64,000 nucleotides of DNA from Alloactinosynnema sp. L-07 (GCF_900070365.1 NZ_LN850107.1:5642001-5706000); one strand, 5' to 3'; numbered from the stretch's first letter, positions 43,944 through 53,441 are shown. Notes: generated from the sequence alone by a model not told the origin. Numbers and translations are program-made.

Positions 43944-46154
43944 ATGGGTGCCGTGCAGTTGACGTTGGGTCTGATCGCGGTCGCGGTCAGCATCGTGGCC
44001 TGGGGGATGTTCGTCCGCACTGTCGCGCGGATGGTCAAGATCATCCGCCTCGGGCAGCCCGACCCCACCCGCAACGGCCCGTTCGTTGCCAGGATGACGA
44101 CCCTGATCACCGAGTTCGCCGCCCACACCCGGATGAACAAGTTCCGGCACGTCGGCCTGGCGCACTGGATGGTGATGTGGGGCTTCCTCATCGGGTCCGC
44201 CGCGCTGTTCGAGGCCTACGGCGAGGTGTTCGTCCCGACCTGGGGCTGGCCGATCCTCGACCACTGGAATCTGTGGCACCTGCTGATGGAGCTGCTGGGC
44301 ATCGCCACCATCGTCGGCGGTGTCGCGCTCGTCGTCGTCCGCCAGCTCAACCACCCGCGCCGGGCCGACCGCCAGTCCCGCTTCCAGGGCTCGAACTTCT
44401 GGCAGGCCTACTTCGTCGAGGCCGTGGTGATCTTCGAGGGCATCGGCATCCTCGGCGTCCGCGCGGGCAAGGCCGCCATGGGCGCCCACGACCTGCCGTG
44501 GTGGGCCGCGATCGTGTCCAACCCGGTCGGCGAGCTGCTGCCCGCGAGCGCGGACCTGGTGTCGGGCCTGGCCTTCATCAAGCTCATGGGCGCGATGATC
44601 TGGGTCTACGTCGTGGCCAAGTACATGACCATGGGCGTGGCGTGGCACCGGTTCAGCGCGTTCTTCAACATCTACTTCAAGCGTGAGGCCGACGGCGGCG
44701 TGGCGCTCGGCGCGATGAAGCCGATGATGTCCGGCGGCAAGGTGCTCGACCTGGAGGAGGCCGACCCGGAGACCGACGCGTTCGGCGCGGGCAAGGTCGA
44801 GGACTTCTCCTGGAAGGGCTGGCTCGACTTCACCACCTGCACCGAGTGCGGCCGCTGCCAGTCGCAGTGCCCGGCGTGGAACACCGGCAAGCCGTTGTCG
44901 CCGAAGCTGCTGATCACGCAGCTGCGCGACCACGCCTACGCCAAGGCGCCGTACCTGCTCGCGGGCGGTAAGAAGGACATGGCGGGCGACGAGATCGGCC
45001 TGCCCGACCACTCCAATGTGGACGTCCTGGCGCTGGCCGAGGCCGAGCGTCCGCTGATCGGCGGCGTCGACGAGCTCGGCGTCATCGACCCGGACGTGCT
45101 GTGGTCCTGCACCACCTGCGGCGCCTGCGTCGAGCAGTGTCCGGTGGACATCGAGCACGTCGACCACATCGTCGACATGCGCCGCTACCAGGTCCTCATC
45201 GAGTCGAACTTCCCGTCCGAGCTGGGCGGCATGTTCAAGAACCTGGAGAACAAGGGCAACCCGTGGGGCCAGAACGCCAAGGACCGGCTGGCCTGGACCG
45301 ACGCGCTGGACTTCGAGGTCCCGGTGTTCGACGGTGAACTCGCCGACGAGACCGAGTACCTGTTCTGGGTCGGCTGCGCGGGCGCGTTCGAGGACCGCGC
45401 GAAGAAGACCACCCAGGCCGTCGCCGAGCTGCTGCACATGGCCGAGGTCAACTACGTCGTCCTCGGCACCGAGGAGACCTGCACGGGCGACCCGGCCCGC
45501 CGCGCGGGCAACGAGTTCCTGTTCCAGATGCTCGCCCAGCAGAACGTCGAGGTCATCAACTCGGTCTTCGAGGGCAGGCCGCGGGGCAAGCGCAAGGTCG
45601 TGGTGACCTGTGCGCACTGCTTCAACACTCTGGCCAACGAGTACCCGCAGCTGGGCGGCCAGTTCGAGGTCGTGCACCACACCCAGCTGCTCAACCGCCT
45701 GGTCCGCGAGCGGCGCCTGGTGCCGATCGCCCCGGTCGCCGAGGACGTCACCTACCACGACCCGTGCTACCTGGGCCGCCACAACAAGATCTACGAGGCG
45801 CCCCGCGAGCTGGTCGGCGCGTCCGGCGCGACCCTGCGCGAGATGCCCCGCCACGCCGACCGCGCCATGTGCTGCGGCGCGGGTGGCGCGCGGATGTGGA
45901 TGGAAGAGCACATCGGCAAGCGCATCAACGTCGAGCGGGTCGATGAGGCCCTCGGCACCGCACCGTCGAAGATCGCCACCGGCTGCCCGTTCTGCCGCGT
46001 GATGCTCACCGACGGCGTGACCGCGCGGAAGTCCGACGGCCTGGCGGCCGAGCATGTCGAGGTGGTCGACGTGGCGCAGCTGCTGCTGTCCTCGGTGAAG
46101 CGCAAGCCGGAACCGGCCGAGCTGCCGGAAGAGGACAGGTCACCCGCCAGCTGA
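43944..46154 (+). CDS. Membrane Fe-S reductase with CCG domains (heterodisulfide-reductase-like)
   Basis: The 736-residue protein has an N-terminal membrane part with five or so helices. Two 4Fe-4S ferredoxin motifs (CTECGRCQSQCP and CTTCGACVEQCP) and two Cys-rich CCG domains (EDRAKKTTQAVAELLHMAEV region, GRHNKIYE...CCGAGG) follow. This is the actinobacterial GlpC/HdrD-like electron-transfer protein, often essential in mycobacteria; the partner is unknown. ATG 43944 follows GGAAGAGG. A terminator follows. Confidence 0.92.
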   Translation: MGAVQLTLGLIAVAVSIVAWGMFVRTVARMVKIIRLGQPDPTRNGPFVARMTTLITEFAAHTRMNKFRHVGLAHWMVMWGFLIGSAALFEAYGEVFVPTWGWPILDHWNLWHLLMELLGIATIVGGVALVVVRQLNHPRRADRQSRFQGSNFWQAYFVEAVVIFEGIGILGVRAGKAAMGAHDLPWWAAIVSNPVGELLPASADLVSGLAFIKLMGAMIWVYVVAKYMTMGVAWHRFSAFFNIYFKREADGGVALGAMKPMMSGGKVLDLEEADPETDAFGAGKVEDFSWKGWLDFTTCTECGRCQSQCPAWNTGKPLSPKLLITQLRDHAYAKAPYLLAGGKKDMAGDEIGLPDHSNVDVLALAEAERPLIGGVDELGVIDPDVLWSCTTCGACVEQCPVDIEHVDHIVDMRRYQVLIESNFPSELGGMFKNLENKGNPWGQNAKDRLAWTDALDFEVPVFDGELADETEYLFWVGCAGAFEDRAKKTTQAVAELLHMAEVNYVVLGTEETCTGDPARRAGNEFLFQMLAQQNVEVINSVFEGRPRGKRKVVVTCAHCFNTLANEYPQLGGQFEVVHHTQLLNRLVRERRLVPIAPVAEDVTYHDPCYLGRHNKIYEAPRELVGASGATLREMPRHADRAMCCGAGGARMWMEEHIGKRINVERVDEALGTAPSKIATGCPFCRVMLTDGVTARKSDGLAAEHVEVVDVAQLLLSSVKRKPEPAELPEEDRSPAS

Positions 46155-46163
46155 GTCGAGTTC

Positions 46164-46198
46164 AACGGAGGGGGTCGCTTCGGCGGCCCCCTCCGTTG
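46164..46198 (+). terminator. Intrinsic terminator after the CCG-domain reductase gene
   Basis: AACGGAGGGGG pairs with CCCCCTCCGTT around a CGCTTCGGCGG centre, ending in GTTAT. It starts 10 bases after the stop. Confidence 0.85.
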
Positions 46199-46245
46199 TT
46201 ATCCGTGTCATAGGCGGACGCCCGATCGTTAGCTATGTTAAGTAA

Positions 46246-47445
46246 ATGTCCCGATGGTCGATCCTCACCGCGGTGGTCGTCACCCAGACCGGATCGATCT
46301 CACTCGTCTACGGACTGCCGTTCCTGATCCCGCTCATGCGGACCGCCGAGGGGATCACCCTGACCCAGGCGGGCACGATCGCCGCGGCGCCGCTGCTGGG
46401 CGTCCTCGCCACGCTGATCCTGTGGGGCGCGCTGGCCGATCGGTTCGGCGAGCGGCTGATCATGGTCATCGGCACGCTGGGCACCGGTCTGTTCGGGATA
46501 GCGGCGGCGACTCTGCCGGGTCTGAGCGGGCTCGGCTTCGCGCTGATCGCGGCGGGCGCCTTCGGGTCGTCGATCAACGTCACCAGCGGCCGGGCGATCC
46601 TGGCCGCGTTCGACGTCTCGCAGCGCGGGCTGGCCATGGGCATCCGACAGAGCGCGCAGCCGCTCGGCTTGAGCCTGGCCGCCGTGCTGCTCCCACCGCT
46701 GGGCGCGGCCTGGGGCTACCGGCTGGCGCTGCTTGTGCCCGCCGGGATCTGCCTTGTCATGGCGATCGTGGTGGGCGTTGTCGTGCCCAGCCGTCCACGC
46801 GCGAGCCGAGACGAGGTGCGCGCGCCGTCGCCGTATCGGAGTCCGCGGCTCTGGCGGGTGCACGGGGCCAGCGCGCTGCTGGTGTGGCCGCAGTTCGTCT
46901 CGACCGTGTTCGCGCTGACCTATCTGGTGTCCGAGCAGGGCTGGGATCCGGTGACCGCGGGCGCGGTCATCGCGGTGGTCCAGTTGGTCGGCGCGCTGGG
47001 CCGAGTCGGGGCCGGTGTCTGGTCGGACCGCGTCGCCAGCCGGATGCGGCCGATGCGCACGATCGCCATCGCGGGCACCGTGTCGATGATCGTGTGGGCG
47101 GTCGGCGACGCGGTGGCCCCCGCGTTGGCCCTGGCAGGCCTGGTCGCGGTGCTGATCATCTCGGCGAGCCCCAACGGCCTGTCGTTCGTCGCGACCGCCG
47201 AACTGGCCGGACCGGCGTGGGCCGGTCGGGCCATGGGCCTGCAGAACACCGGTCAGAACTCGATGGCCATGGCGACAGCGCCCGCGTTCGCCGCGATCGT
47301 CACCGCGATCGGGTGGCCGTGGGCGCTGGCCTTGGGCGCGCTGTTTCCGCTGATGGCGGCCGGGATCACGCCCGTGCGCGGCGAGGTCCCAAGTAGTGGA
47401 AACCCCGGTCAGCGCCGGGTGTCCACCCGATGGAAGTTCAGGTAG
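46246..47445 (+). CDS. MFS transporter
   Basis: The 399-residue protein has twelve hydrophobic segments in two halves, with an MFS loop 2-3 motif [20 protein letters not shown] and a second-half [13 protein letters not shown] equivalent. Such proteins are proton-coupled exporters or importers; the substrate is unknown. ATG 46246. Its end overlaps the convergent dcd gene by 37 bp. Confidence 0.9.
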   Translation: MSRWSILTAVVVTQTGSISLVYGLPFLIPLMRTAEGITLTQAGTIAAAPLLGVLATLILWGALADRFGERLIMVIGTLGTGLFGIAAATLPGLSGLGFALIAAGAFGSSINVTSGRAILAAFDVSQRGLAMGIRQSAQPLGLSLAAVLLPPLGAAWGYRLALLVPAGICLVMAIVVGVVVPSRPRASRDEVRAPSPYRSPRLWRVHGASALLVWPQFVSTVFALTYLVSEQGWDPVTAGAVIAVVQLVGALGRVGAGVWSDRVASRMRPMRTIAIAGTVSMIVWAVGDAVAPALALAGLVAVLIISASPNGLSFVATAELAGPAWAGRAMGLQNTGQNSMAMATAPAFAAIVTAIGWPWALALGALFPLMAAGITPVRGEVPSSGNPGQRRVSTRWKFR

Positions 47446-47990
47446 GCCCGCGACGGCGTCGGCCCGCGCTGACCCTGATACCGGGAGCCGGCCTGCGCCG
47501 ACCCGTAAGGGTGGTCGGACGGGGAGGTCAGCCGGAACAGGCAGAGCTGGCCGATCTTCATGCCCGGCCAGAGCGTGATCGGCAGGTTGGCCACGTTGGA
47601 CAGCTCCAGCGTGATGTGGCCGGTGAACCCGGGGTCGATGAACCCGGCGGTCGAGTGCGTCAGCAACCCGAGCCTGCCCAGCGACGACTTGCCCTCAAGC
47701 CTGCCCGCCAGGTCGTCGGGCAGGGTCACGGCCTCGAACGTCGAGCCGAGGACGAACTCGCCGGGGTGCAGCACGAACGGCTCGTCGCCGTCCGGCTCGA
47801 CCAGGGTGGTCAGCTCGTCCTGCTGCTGCCGGGGGTCGATGTGGGTGTACTTGGTGTTGTTGAAGACCCGGAAGAACCGGTCCAACCGCACGTCCACGCT
47901 CGACGGCTGGACCATCAGCGGCTCGAACGGCTCGATCCCCAGTCGCCCGGAATCGAGTTCTTTCAGCAGGTCACGGTCGCTCAGCAGCAC
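47409..47990 (-). CDS. dcd: dCTP deaminase (bifunctional type)
   Basis: The 193-residue trimeric enzyme converts dCTP to dUTP, and in actinobacteria directly to dUMP. Motifs: [57 protein letters not shown] and [16 protein letters not shown], with the catalytic Glu in TLEL. GTG 47990 gives MLLSDRDLL, the family start. It overlaps the DUF2306 gene start region by 20 bp. Confidence 0.96.
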   Translation of the reverse strand: MLLSDRDLLKELDSGRLGIEPFEPLMVQPSSVDVRLDRFFRVFNNTKYTHIDPRQQQDELTTLVEPDGDEPFVLHPGEFVLGSTFEAVTLPDDLAGRLEGKSSLGRLGLLTHSTAGFIDPGFTGHITLELSNVANLPITLWPGMKIGQLCLFRLTSPSDHPYGSAQAGSRYQGQRGPTPSRAYLNFHRVDTRR

Positions 47991-48603
47991 GGGCCAAGAG
48001 TAGAGGCTGCCTGCTCCGGGTGAACCACCACGCCACGGCCAGGTTCGGCACCCAGCACAGCCACGCGATCGCGGAGTAGGCGTCGGCGAAGGCGATGTCC
48101 AGCTCAAAGCCCTCATACGCGCCCAGCATCAGCCGCAACGTGACCGCGGCGAAGGTCAGCGAGAAGCTGCGGATCATCCACTTCTTGTGCTCGGCCACCC
48201 GCCTCACCCTGATCATCGCGAACGCGACGACGGTCGTCCCCAACCACGCGATCGCGAGCCCGGCGAACCCCAGCGACGTCACCCAGCCCCCGTGCGCCGT
48301 CGTGGCGAGCGCGAGCCCGCCGACGCCACCGACGAGACACCCGAGGACGTACGCGCGGCCGGTGATCCGGTGGACGCGCGGCCAGCGGTTCCGGATGGAT
48401 CGCGCGAACTGCCACGGACCGGTGATCAAGGCGAGGAGGGCACCGCAGATGTGGATCCCGAGCACGACCTCGCGCCGGATGAACACCTCACGCTGCTGCT
48501 CGAAGTAGGTGGTGGAGTCAAACGCCAGATAGTGCGTGGAGATCAGCACCACCAGCAGGGACAGGATTGTCATGAGGGCCCATCCGACCCTGGAGAGAAT
48601 CAT
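47971..48603 (-). CDS. DUF2306 membrane protein
   Basis: The 210-residue protein has about six transmembrane helices and DUF2306 marks: [40 protein letters not shown], and [23 protein letters not shown] 48603 begins [10 protein letters not shown]; upstream in-frame ATGs run into the divergent tRNA. Function unknown; may be heme-related or simply structural. Overlaps dcd by 20 bp at its 3' end, a same-strand arrangement. Confidence 0.85.
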   Translation of the reverse strand: MILSRVGWALMTILSLLVVLISTHYLAFDSTTYFEQQREVFIRREVVLGIHICGALLALITGPWQFARSIRNRWPRVHRITGRAYVLGCLVGGVGGLALATTAHGGWVTSLGFAGLAIAWLGTTVVAFAMIRVRRVAEHKKWMIRSFSLTFAAVTLRLMLGAYEGFELDIAFADAYSAIAWLCWVPNLAVAWWFTRSRQPLLLARAAERP

Positions 48604-48735
48604 GCGGCCAGTGTGTGGAGCGGCACTTGCCTGGACATCAGGGCTGGTCCCGGAGACCTGCCCTGATCTTGCCCCTAGCCCGAACCGCCCTGTGTGGGCG
48701 CGGCGGGGTCGTCCGTGTATCCTGTGGATCACTAT

Positions 48736-48809
48736 GCGGATGTAGTTCAGTGGTAGAACATCAGCTTCCCAAGCTGAATATGCGGGTTCGATTCCCGTCA
48801 TCCGCTCCA
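48736..48809 (+). tRNA. tRNA-Gly (anticodon CCC)
   Basis: GCGGATG (48736-48742) pairs with CATCCGC (48799-48805), discriminator T, and the CCA end is encoded. The anticodon stem TCAGC/GCTGA encloses the loop TTCCCAA, giving CCC, which reads GGG. The T-arm GCGGGTTCGATTCCCGT is canonical. The 71-nt body is normal for tRNA-Gly. Confidence 0.96.
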
Positions 48810-48817
48810 AATACCGT

Positions 48818-49618
48818 TCAGCTGTTCCGAGGGCCCGTCACTGACGGGCCTTTCGCATTCTCGTCGACCAATTCGACGCGGTGTCGGCGGAGCAGGAGGA
48901 TCACGGTGAGCACGACTAGCGCCAGGATGCTCGCCACAAAGCCGGGGTAGTGCTCACCGGGAACGGTGGTGCCCGAGATGAGGGCGAAGTCCCACAGGCC
49001 GTGCACGATGGCGGGCACGAGGATGCCGCCACTGCGCCTGCGCACCAAATAGAAGAAGTAGCCGGACAGGGCCGCGATGAAGACCTGGATGATCGCTCCT
49101 GTGCCCTCCGACGTGAACAGGTTCGTGGAGTGGGCCAAGCCGAAGATCACCGTGGACCAGAGGGCCACTTTGCCTTCGGTGAAGCCGTTGGCCCGGAAGA
49201 CGGTGACGCCCAGGCCGCGGAACATGATCTCTTCGCCGAATCCGACGAGCAAGGCGGTGAGCAGCAGCAGGAGGGTGAACGCGAGGCCCCGGTCGGCCAG
49301 TCCGCCATAGTTGACGGCGAGCAGGATGGCGGCCAGTTGGATGACGGGGACGATGATCACCCACCGCTGTACCGGGCGGTCGTCGCGAAGGACCGGGCGC
49401 CACCAGCGCAGGGCCGCCACCACCGCCAGGACGAACAGCAGGGCGGCCCCCAGCGGGACGGTGAGACTGCGCCACAGCTGGTCGACGTTGGTGGCCGTTG
49501 CGTACTGGGTATCGATGCCGCGGGTCATGACCGCGGTGACCACGAAAAGGAGCGCCAGGTAGGCGACGACGATGCCCACGTAGGCCCACACCGATAACCG
49601 GACCGGATTCGCTGCCAT
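48818..49618 (-). CDS. CPBP-family intramembrane metalloprotease
   Basis: The 266-residue protein has about eight transmembrane helices and the three CPBP motifs: EEIMFRG (motif 1), FGLAHS (motif 2), and HGLWDFAL (motif 3). Related enzymes (Abi/CAAX-type) cleave membrane or prenylated peptides and some process bacteriocin-like peptides. The substrate is unknown. Convergent with the tRNA gene. Confidence 0.92.
   Translation of the reverse strand: MAANPVRLSVWAYVGIVVAYLALLFVVTAVMTRGIDTQYATATNVDQLWRSLTVPLGAALLFVLAVVAALRWWRPVLRDDRPVQRWVIIVPVIQLAAILLAVNYGGLADRGLAFTLLLLLTALLVGFGEEIMFRGLGVTVFRANGFTEGKVALWSTVIFGLAHSTNLFTSEGTGAIIQVFIAALSGYFFYLVRRRSGGILVPAIVHGLWDFALISGTTVPGEHYPGFVASILALVVLTVILLLRRHRVELVDENAKGPSVTGPRNS
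48832..48853 (+). terminator. tRNA-Gly terminator inside the CPBP gene end
   Basis: GGCCCGTC (48832-48839) pairs with GACGGGCC (48843-48850) over a 3-base loop and is followed by TTT. It overlaps the last codons of the convergent CPBP gene. Confidence 0.75.
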
Positions 49619-49709
49619 CGCCTGAATCTAAATGAATTCCACTGACGGGGGTCGCGAAGTCAACCAGTCGGGCGATGCGACCACCCGCGTCCGCTGTCAC
49701 GGTGGAGTC

Positions 49710-49949
49710 ATGGCACTCGATCATCGCGAAGCCGCCGCCTGCCACGCCGCGCGCGCTCGGGAGTTGCTCGTCGAAGCGGGGGATGTGCCGGAGCAGATCC
49801 TGCAGCGGGCGACGGTCGAGGCCCTGCTCGCGGTGTTCCACCAGCTCCGAACCCTTGACGGGCTAGACCCAGGCGACCTGCTGCCGCGCCAGTCAACCGA
49901 CTCGGCGGTGGGCTCCGGGGCCGGGGCGGGTGACCACGTCGCGGGGTGA
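49710..49949 (+). CDS. Small hypothetical helical protein
   Basis: The 79-residue ORF starts at ATG 49710 after CGGTGGAG. It has a clear amphipathic helical core (ACHAARARELLVEAGDVPEQ, ILQRATVEALLAVFHQLRTL) and a low-complexity tail. Its last 57 bases overlap the convergent HxlR gene. Chance is possible but the residue pattern of the first 55 residues looks coded. Family not recognised. Confidence 0.5.
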   Translation: MALDHREAAACHAARARELLVEAGDVPEQILQRATVEALLAVFHQLRTLDGLDPGDLLPRQSTDSAVGSGAGAGDHVAG

Positions 49950-50375
49950 GTCGATGTCGTGGCCGCCCGCGCAGGCCAGGCGGACCTCGACGGGTTCGCC
50001 GCAGTCCCGGTGGGCCATTTCGACGGGGGAGCCTTCCGGGTCGGCCAGGTACTGGTCTCCCCAGGCCCGGATGGCGACCAGGATCGGGTAGAGGTCGAAG
50101 CCTTTCGGCGTGAGCCGGTACTCGTGCCGCTCCCGCTCGCCCGCCAGTCGGTACGGGTGCCGGTAGAGGATGCCCTCGTCGACCAGCATCGCGAGGCGGT
50201 TGGTCAGGACCTGGCGGGGGATCTCGGTGTGTTCGCGCATCTGGTCGAAGCGGCGGACGCCGTTGAAGATCTCGCGGAGGACCACGACCGTCCAGCGCTC
50301 GCCGAGGATGGACATCGTTCTGGCGACCGTGCAGTTGGCCACCGACCAGGCCAGCGCGGGTGGGGAGTCCATCAC
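49893..50375 (-). CDS. HxlR-family transcriptional regulator
   Basis: The 160-residue protein has the HxlR winged helix: TMSILGERWTVVVLREIFNG (residues ~19-38), REHTEIPRQVLTNRLAMLVD and RLTPKGFDLYPILVAI. A C-terminal extension (VEMAHRDCGEPVEVRLAC) includes two Cys, as in redox or electrophile sensors. It is divergent from the thioesterase gene at 50427. Confidence 0.92.
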   Translation of the reverse strand: MMDSPPALAWSVANCTVARTMSILGERWTVVVLREIFNGVRRFDQMREHTEIPRQVLTNRLAMLVDEGILYRHPYRLAGERERHEYRLTPKGFDLYPILVAIRAWGDQYLADPEGSPVEMAHRDCGEPVEVRLACAGGHDIDSPRDVVTRPGPGAHRRVG

Positions 50376-50426
50376 ACCAGGCTAAGTCTTATTGACAGAC
50401 TCAGCAAGCGGGACCAGGCTGAGTCC

Positions 50427-50921
50427 ATGACACAGATGCAGCGCACCCGAACCTTCAGCTGGGACGACCCGCAGGTCAACGCCGCCGCGCTCGGGACGCT
50501 CACCGGGCTGGGGCTGATCCAGGCGATGATCGCGGGCGAGTACCCCGCGCCGCCGGTCATGCGGTTGCTCGACATGGAGCGCATGGAGGCCGAGGAAGGG
50601 CGCGTGGTCGTGACCATGCGGGCCCAGGAGTTCCACTACAACCCTCTCGGTGGCGTGCACGGCGGCGTCCTGGCCACGCTGCTGGACACCGCCGCGGCCT
50701 GCGCGGTGCACACCACGCTGCCCGCGCGGACCGGATACACCTCACTGGACCTGACGACGAAGTTCCTGCGACCCGCGTCCGTGGCGTCCGGCCTGCTGAC
50801 GTGCGAGGGCACGGTCATCTCGCGCGGCCGCCGGACCGCGCTGGCCCAGGCGCAGCTCACCGACGAGGCCGGGCGGCTCATCGCCCACGCCACCTCGTCG
50901 TGCCTCATCTTCGAGGTTTAA
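50427..50921 (+). CDS. PaaI-family hotdog thioesterase
   Basis: The 164-residue hotdog-fold protein has FHYNPLGGVHGGVLATLLDTAAACAV, split by its turn, which carries the catalytic Asp of the PaaI family. TSLDLTTKFLRPASV and RRTALAQAQLTDEAGRLIAH are also typical. It should hydrolyse acyl-CoA thioesters. ATG 50427; an HxlR gene is divergent 51 bp away. Confidence 0.92.
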   Translation: MTQMQRTRTFSWDDPQVNAAALGTLTGLGLIQAMIAGEYPAPPVMRLLDMERMEAEEGRVVVTMRAQEFHYNPLGGVHGGVLATLLDTAAACAVHTTLPARTGYTSLDLTTKFLRPASVASGLLTCEGTVISRGRRTALAQAQLTDEAGRLIAHATSSCLIFEV

Positions 50922-50938
50922 CCGTCTAACCTGCGGGC

Positions 50939-51865
50939 ATGCGGATCAGCATTATCCGGGGTGACATCACCGAGCAGGCCGTGGACGCCATCGTCAACGC
51001 GGCGAACTCGGGGCTGCTCGGCGGCGGCGGGGTCGACGGTGCGATCCACGCCCGCGGCGGCCCCGCGATCCTGGCCGAATGCCGGGCGCTGCGGGAGTCG
51101 AGCTACCCGCGCGGGCTTCCGGTGGGACAGGCGGTCGCGACGACGGCGGGCACGCTGCCCGCGCGGTGGGTGATCCACACCGTCGGCCCGGTCCACTCCA
51201 AGTCCGAGGACCGGTCCGCCGCGCTCACCTCGGCCTACCGCGAGTCACTGCGGGTCGCCGACGAACTCGGCGCGCGCAGCGTGGCCTTCCCCGCGATATC
51301 GGCGGGGGCCTACGCCTGGCCACTCGACAACGCCGCTCATATCGCCCTGCGAGCGGTCCGCGACGCTGACACCCAGGTCGATGAAGTCCGATTCGTCCTG
51401 TTCGACGGCGCCGCGTATGCCGCGTTCAAAGCCGCGGAAGGCCCGACGGACGACGAGATCACCGCCCGGCTCGCCGAACGCCCGGCGGAGGTGTGGCAGG
51501 CACTGTTCGCCGCGGCCGACGCGATCACCCCGGCCGACCTGAACGTCAAGTGGGGCGGCGGGCAGTCGACACCGACCGGGTCGATCCAGATGCCGTACCC
51601 GATCTACAGCCCGGCTGTGAACGCCTTGACCGGCAGGCTCTCCGAGGTCGGCGCCGTGGTCGTCTACGACTGGATGCACTGGCCGCCGATCGACGCGGCC
51701 ACCCTCGACAAGGCGCCGGTCGCCACGGCCGCCCGACTGGCCACGAAGATCATCCGCGGCGAGCGGTTCTGCGACGGCACGATCGACCACGCCATGAACG
51801 ACGGCTCGCTGCAAGCGATCGTCGCGCGACTGCGCAAGTGGTACGAAACCGAACGCCAGGCCTAG
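50939..51865 (+). CDS. Macro-domain protein fused to a DUF6508-like C-terminal domain
   Basis: The 308-residue protein has an N-terminal macro domain (residues 1-165): VDAIVNAANSGLLGGGGVDG, HTVGPVHSKS and VAFPAISAGAYAWPL, the ADP-ribose site of O-acetyl-ADP-ribose/ADP-ribosyl hydrolases. The second domain (~175-305) contains VVVYDWMHWPPID and FCDGTIDHAMNDG, resembling DUF6508. The fusion is unusual in length compared with stand-alone macro proteins (~170). Function of the second domain unknown. Confidence 0.85.
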   Translation: MRISIIRGDITEQAVDAIVNAANSGLLGGGGVDGAIHARGGPAILAECRALRESSYPRGLPVGQAVATTAGTLPARWVIHTVGPVHSKSEDRSAALTSAYRESLRVADELGARSVAFPAISAGAYAWPLDNAAHIALRAVRDADTQVDEVRFVLFDGAAYAAFKAAEGPTDDEITARLAERPAEVWQALFAAADAITPADLNVKWGGGQSTPTGSIQMPYPIYSPAVNALTGRLSEVGAVVVYDWMHWPPIDAATLDKAPVATAARLATKIIRGERFCDGTIDHAMNDGSLQAIVARLRKWYETERQA

Positions 51866-51880
51866 TTCCGAAGAGGCGGA

Positions 51881-52336
51881 CTAGTCCACCCGGCTGCGGA
51901 TCTCGTCGTACATGGCGGGCAGGCCGAACTCGCGCACGGCGGACAGCACTTCGCGCGACAGGGAGCCGAAGGGCTTGCCGACGTCGACCTGCCACCACAG
52001 GTCCCCGATCGGCACGCCAGAGCCGACCAGGATCAGGTTGCCGATGCGCTCCTGCCAGCCCATTCCCGCGTTCGACGCGCCGCGCAGGTAGGGGCGGATG
52101 CGCAGCTGGCTGGACCACTCGTCGGTGGCGGCGACGCTGAGCGCGAGGGTGAAGCGGGTCGAGCGGGGGCCGAGGTTGGACTGCAGGATCGACACCTGGG
52201 CCACATGCGCGTCGCGGACCATCCGGTAGCGGCGACCGGTGCCGGACAGGCCGAGCGCGCGCAGGCCGGGAGCTAAGCCGGTCTCGACCATGAGCCGGAA
52301 CCACTCATCCGCGTTGCGCACCGCGCCTGGTTCCAC
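51881..52336 (-). CDS. DUF4304-like protein
   Basis: The 151-residue protein starts WFRLMVETGLAPGLRALGLS, followed by GRRYRMVRDAHVAQVSILQSN and FTLALSVAATDEWSS. The helix then long beta-sheet order and WxWQV core match DUF4304. Function unknown; members occur in polymorphic-toxin immunity contexts in other bacteria but no toxin is seen here. Confidence 0.75.
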   Translation of the reverse strand: MEPGAVRNADEWFRLMVETGLAPGLRALGLSGTGRRYRMVRDAHVAQVSILQSNLGPRSTRFTLALSVAATDEWSSQLRIRPYLRGASNAGMGWQERIGNLILVGSGVPIGDLWWQVDVGKPFGSLSREVLSAVREFGLPAMYDEIRSRVD

Positions 52337-52595
52337 CGCCGCCCCCTACTCCTGGGTTGGAATCACGCACCGCACCGGAACGGTTACCCGATCGGGTCAT
52401 ACCGACCCTATCCCGTAGGGCGGTCCGTTCCCTAAAGATTCCTTGCACTACCGGAGAGTAGAAAAGTTCTGCGCGTCACAGGTGGACGATCGCATGAGAC
52501 AGGAGTGTAATCCAAATCACACGCATATCACCTGGGCGGGTGACTTTGCCTGCGAGCGGAAACGATCCGAAAGGAGCACGTCACGACCGACGGTC

Positions 52596-52614
52596 CCGTG
52601 CGTCGCACGCACGG
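52596..52614. promoter_or_regulatory. Palindrome before the LuxR-type gene
   Basis: CCGTGCGT-CGC-ACGCACGG at 52596-52614 is a perfect 8-bp inverted repeat 24 bp before the ATG. The 302-bp gap 52337-52638 otherwise shows no gene; it contains an AT-richer stretch around 52430-52540 that may hold the promoter. Confidence 0.5.
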
Positions 52615-52638
52615 AGAGGACGAACTGGAGGGCGGGCA

Positions 52639-53382
52639 ATGCGCAGTTCCTACCTACAGGTCTCTGGCCGGACGGCCAGGCCTGCGGACGGTGGATTGGG
52701 GGTCGCGCTCGTTGACGGCATCCCATTGTTCCGAGAGGGCTTGTCCGCGCTGGTGATGCGAACCCCCGGCCTGACCTGGCTAGGGGCCACTGACACGCCG
52801 CAGGGCGCCGTCCAGTTCGCTGAGCGCTATCACCCGAATGTGGTGCTCATCGACTCCGGCCTCGACACCCGCAGTCACCTCAGCAACATGCTTTCGGCGG
52901 CCAACCCCAGCCTGACGACGCTGGTCCTGGTCCGCGACGCGCATCGCACCACCCAATACGTCGCCACCGCGATCGCGTCGGGCGTGCACGGGGTGATCCT
53001 GCGTTCGGCCGAGCCACCACAGGTCATCGACGCGATCCGGGCGGTGCGAGCCGACCGGCGGTACGTCGATCCGGCGCTGGCTCAGACCGTGGCCGCCCCG
53101 CGCGGCCGGTTGGCGCGGGTGCCGGACTCGACCCAGCCGCTGTCGCGGCGGGAGTTCCAGGTGCTGCAGCTGATCGCCGACGGGCTGGAGAACCAGGCCA
53201 TCGCCAAGATCCTCTACGTCTCGGTCGAGACCGTGCGGACCCATGTGAAGAGCATCCTGCGCAAGCTCAGCGCGCGGGACCGCACGCACGCGGTCGCCGT
53301 CGGCTTCCGCTCCGGAGTGCTGCTGGCGCCGACGCCGCAGCGCCCGCCCGGCCAGTCAGCGCCGCCCAGAACGGGCACGTGA
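52639..53382 (+). CDS. Orphan LuxR/NarL-type response regulator with atypical receiver
   Basis: The 247-residue protein has a receiver-like domain (VALVDGIPLFREGLSALV) where the usual Asp pair is reduced to Asp-Gly, and a conserved phosphoacceptor-like Asp in VVLIDSGLD. Lys105 equivalent is not obvious (LVRDAHRT). The C-terminal LuxR HTH is complete (LSRREFQVLQLIADGLENQA, KILYVSVETVRTHVKSILRK). No histidine kinase is adjacent. It may act without phosphorylation. Confidence 0.87.
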   Translation: MRSSYLQVSGRTARPADGGLGVALVDGIPLFREGLSALVMRTPGLTWLGATDTPQGAVQFAERYHPNVVLIDSGLDTRSHLSNMLSAANPSLTTLVLVRDAHRTTQYVATAIASGVHGVILRSAEPPQVIDAIRAVRADRRYVDPALAQTVAAPRGRLARVPDSTQPLSRREFQVLQLIADGLENQAIAKILYVSVETVRTHVKSILRKLSARDRTHAVAVGFRSGVLLAPTPQRPPGQSAPPRTGT

Positions 53383-53427
53383 CTCCGAGCACTTCACCCC
53401 TTCGCGCACCAGAACCGCTTGCCCGGG

Positions 53428-53441
53428 TTACCGACAGGTAA
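53428..53441. promoter_or_regulatory. Operator-like palindrome upstream of acyl-CoA dehydrogenase
   Basis: TTACCGACAGGTAA (53428-53441) has perfect 5-bp arms, followed 11 bp later by TTACCGGTGAGTA (53453-53465). This arrangement 32-69 bp before the start resembles a tandem TetR-type operator controlling fatty-acid genes; the regulator is not in the window's vicinity. Confidence 0.5.

Noticed and set aside
43899..46055. 718-codon minus-strand ORF opposite the CCG-domain reductase
   Set aside because: Antisense shadow of a real Fe-S protein gene; no family features and no ribosome site.
48832..48853. A CPBP-gene-internal attenuator
   Set aside because: The hairpin position after tRNA-Gly with a T-run on the plus strand fits a tRNA terminator better.
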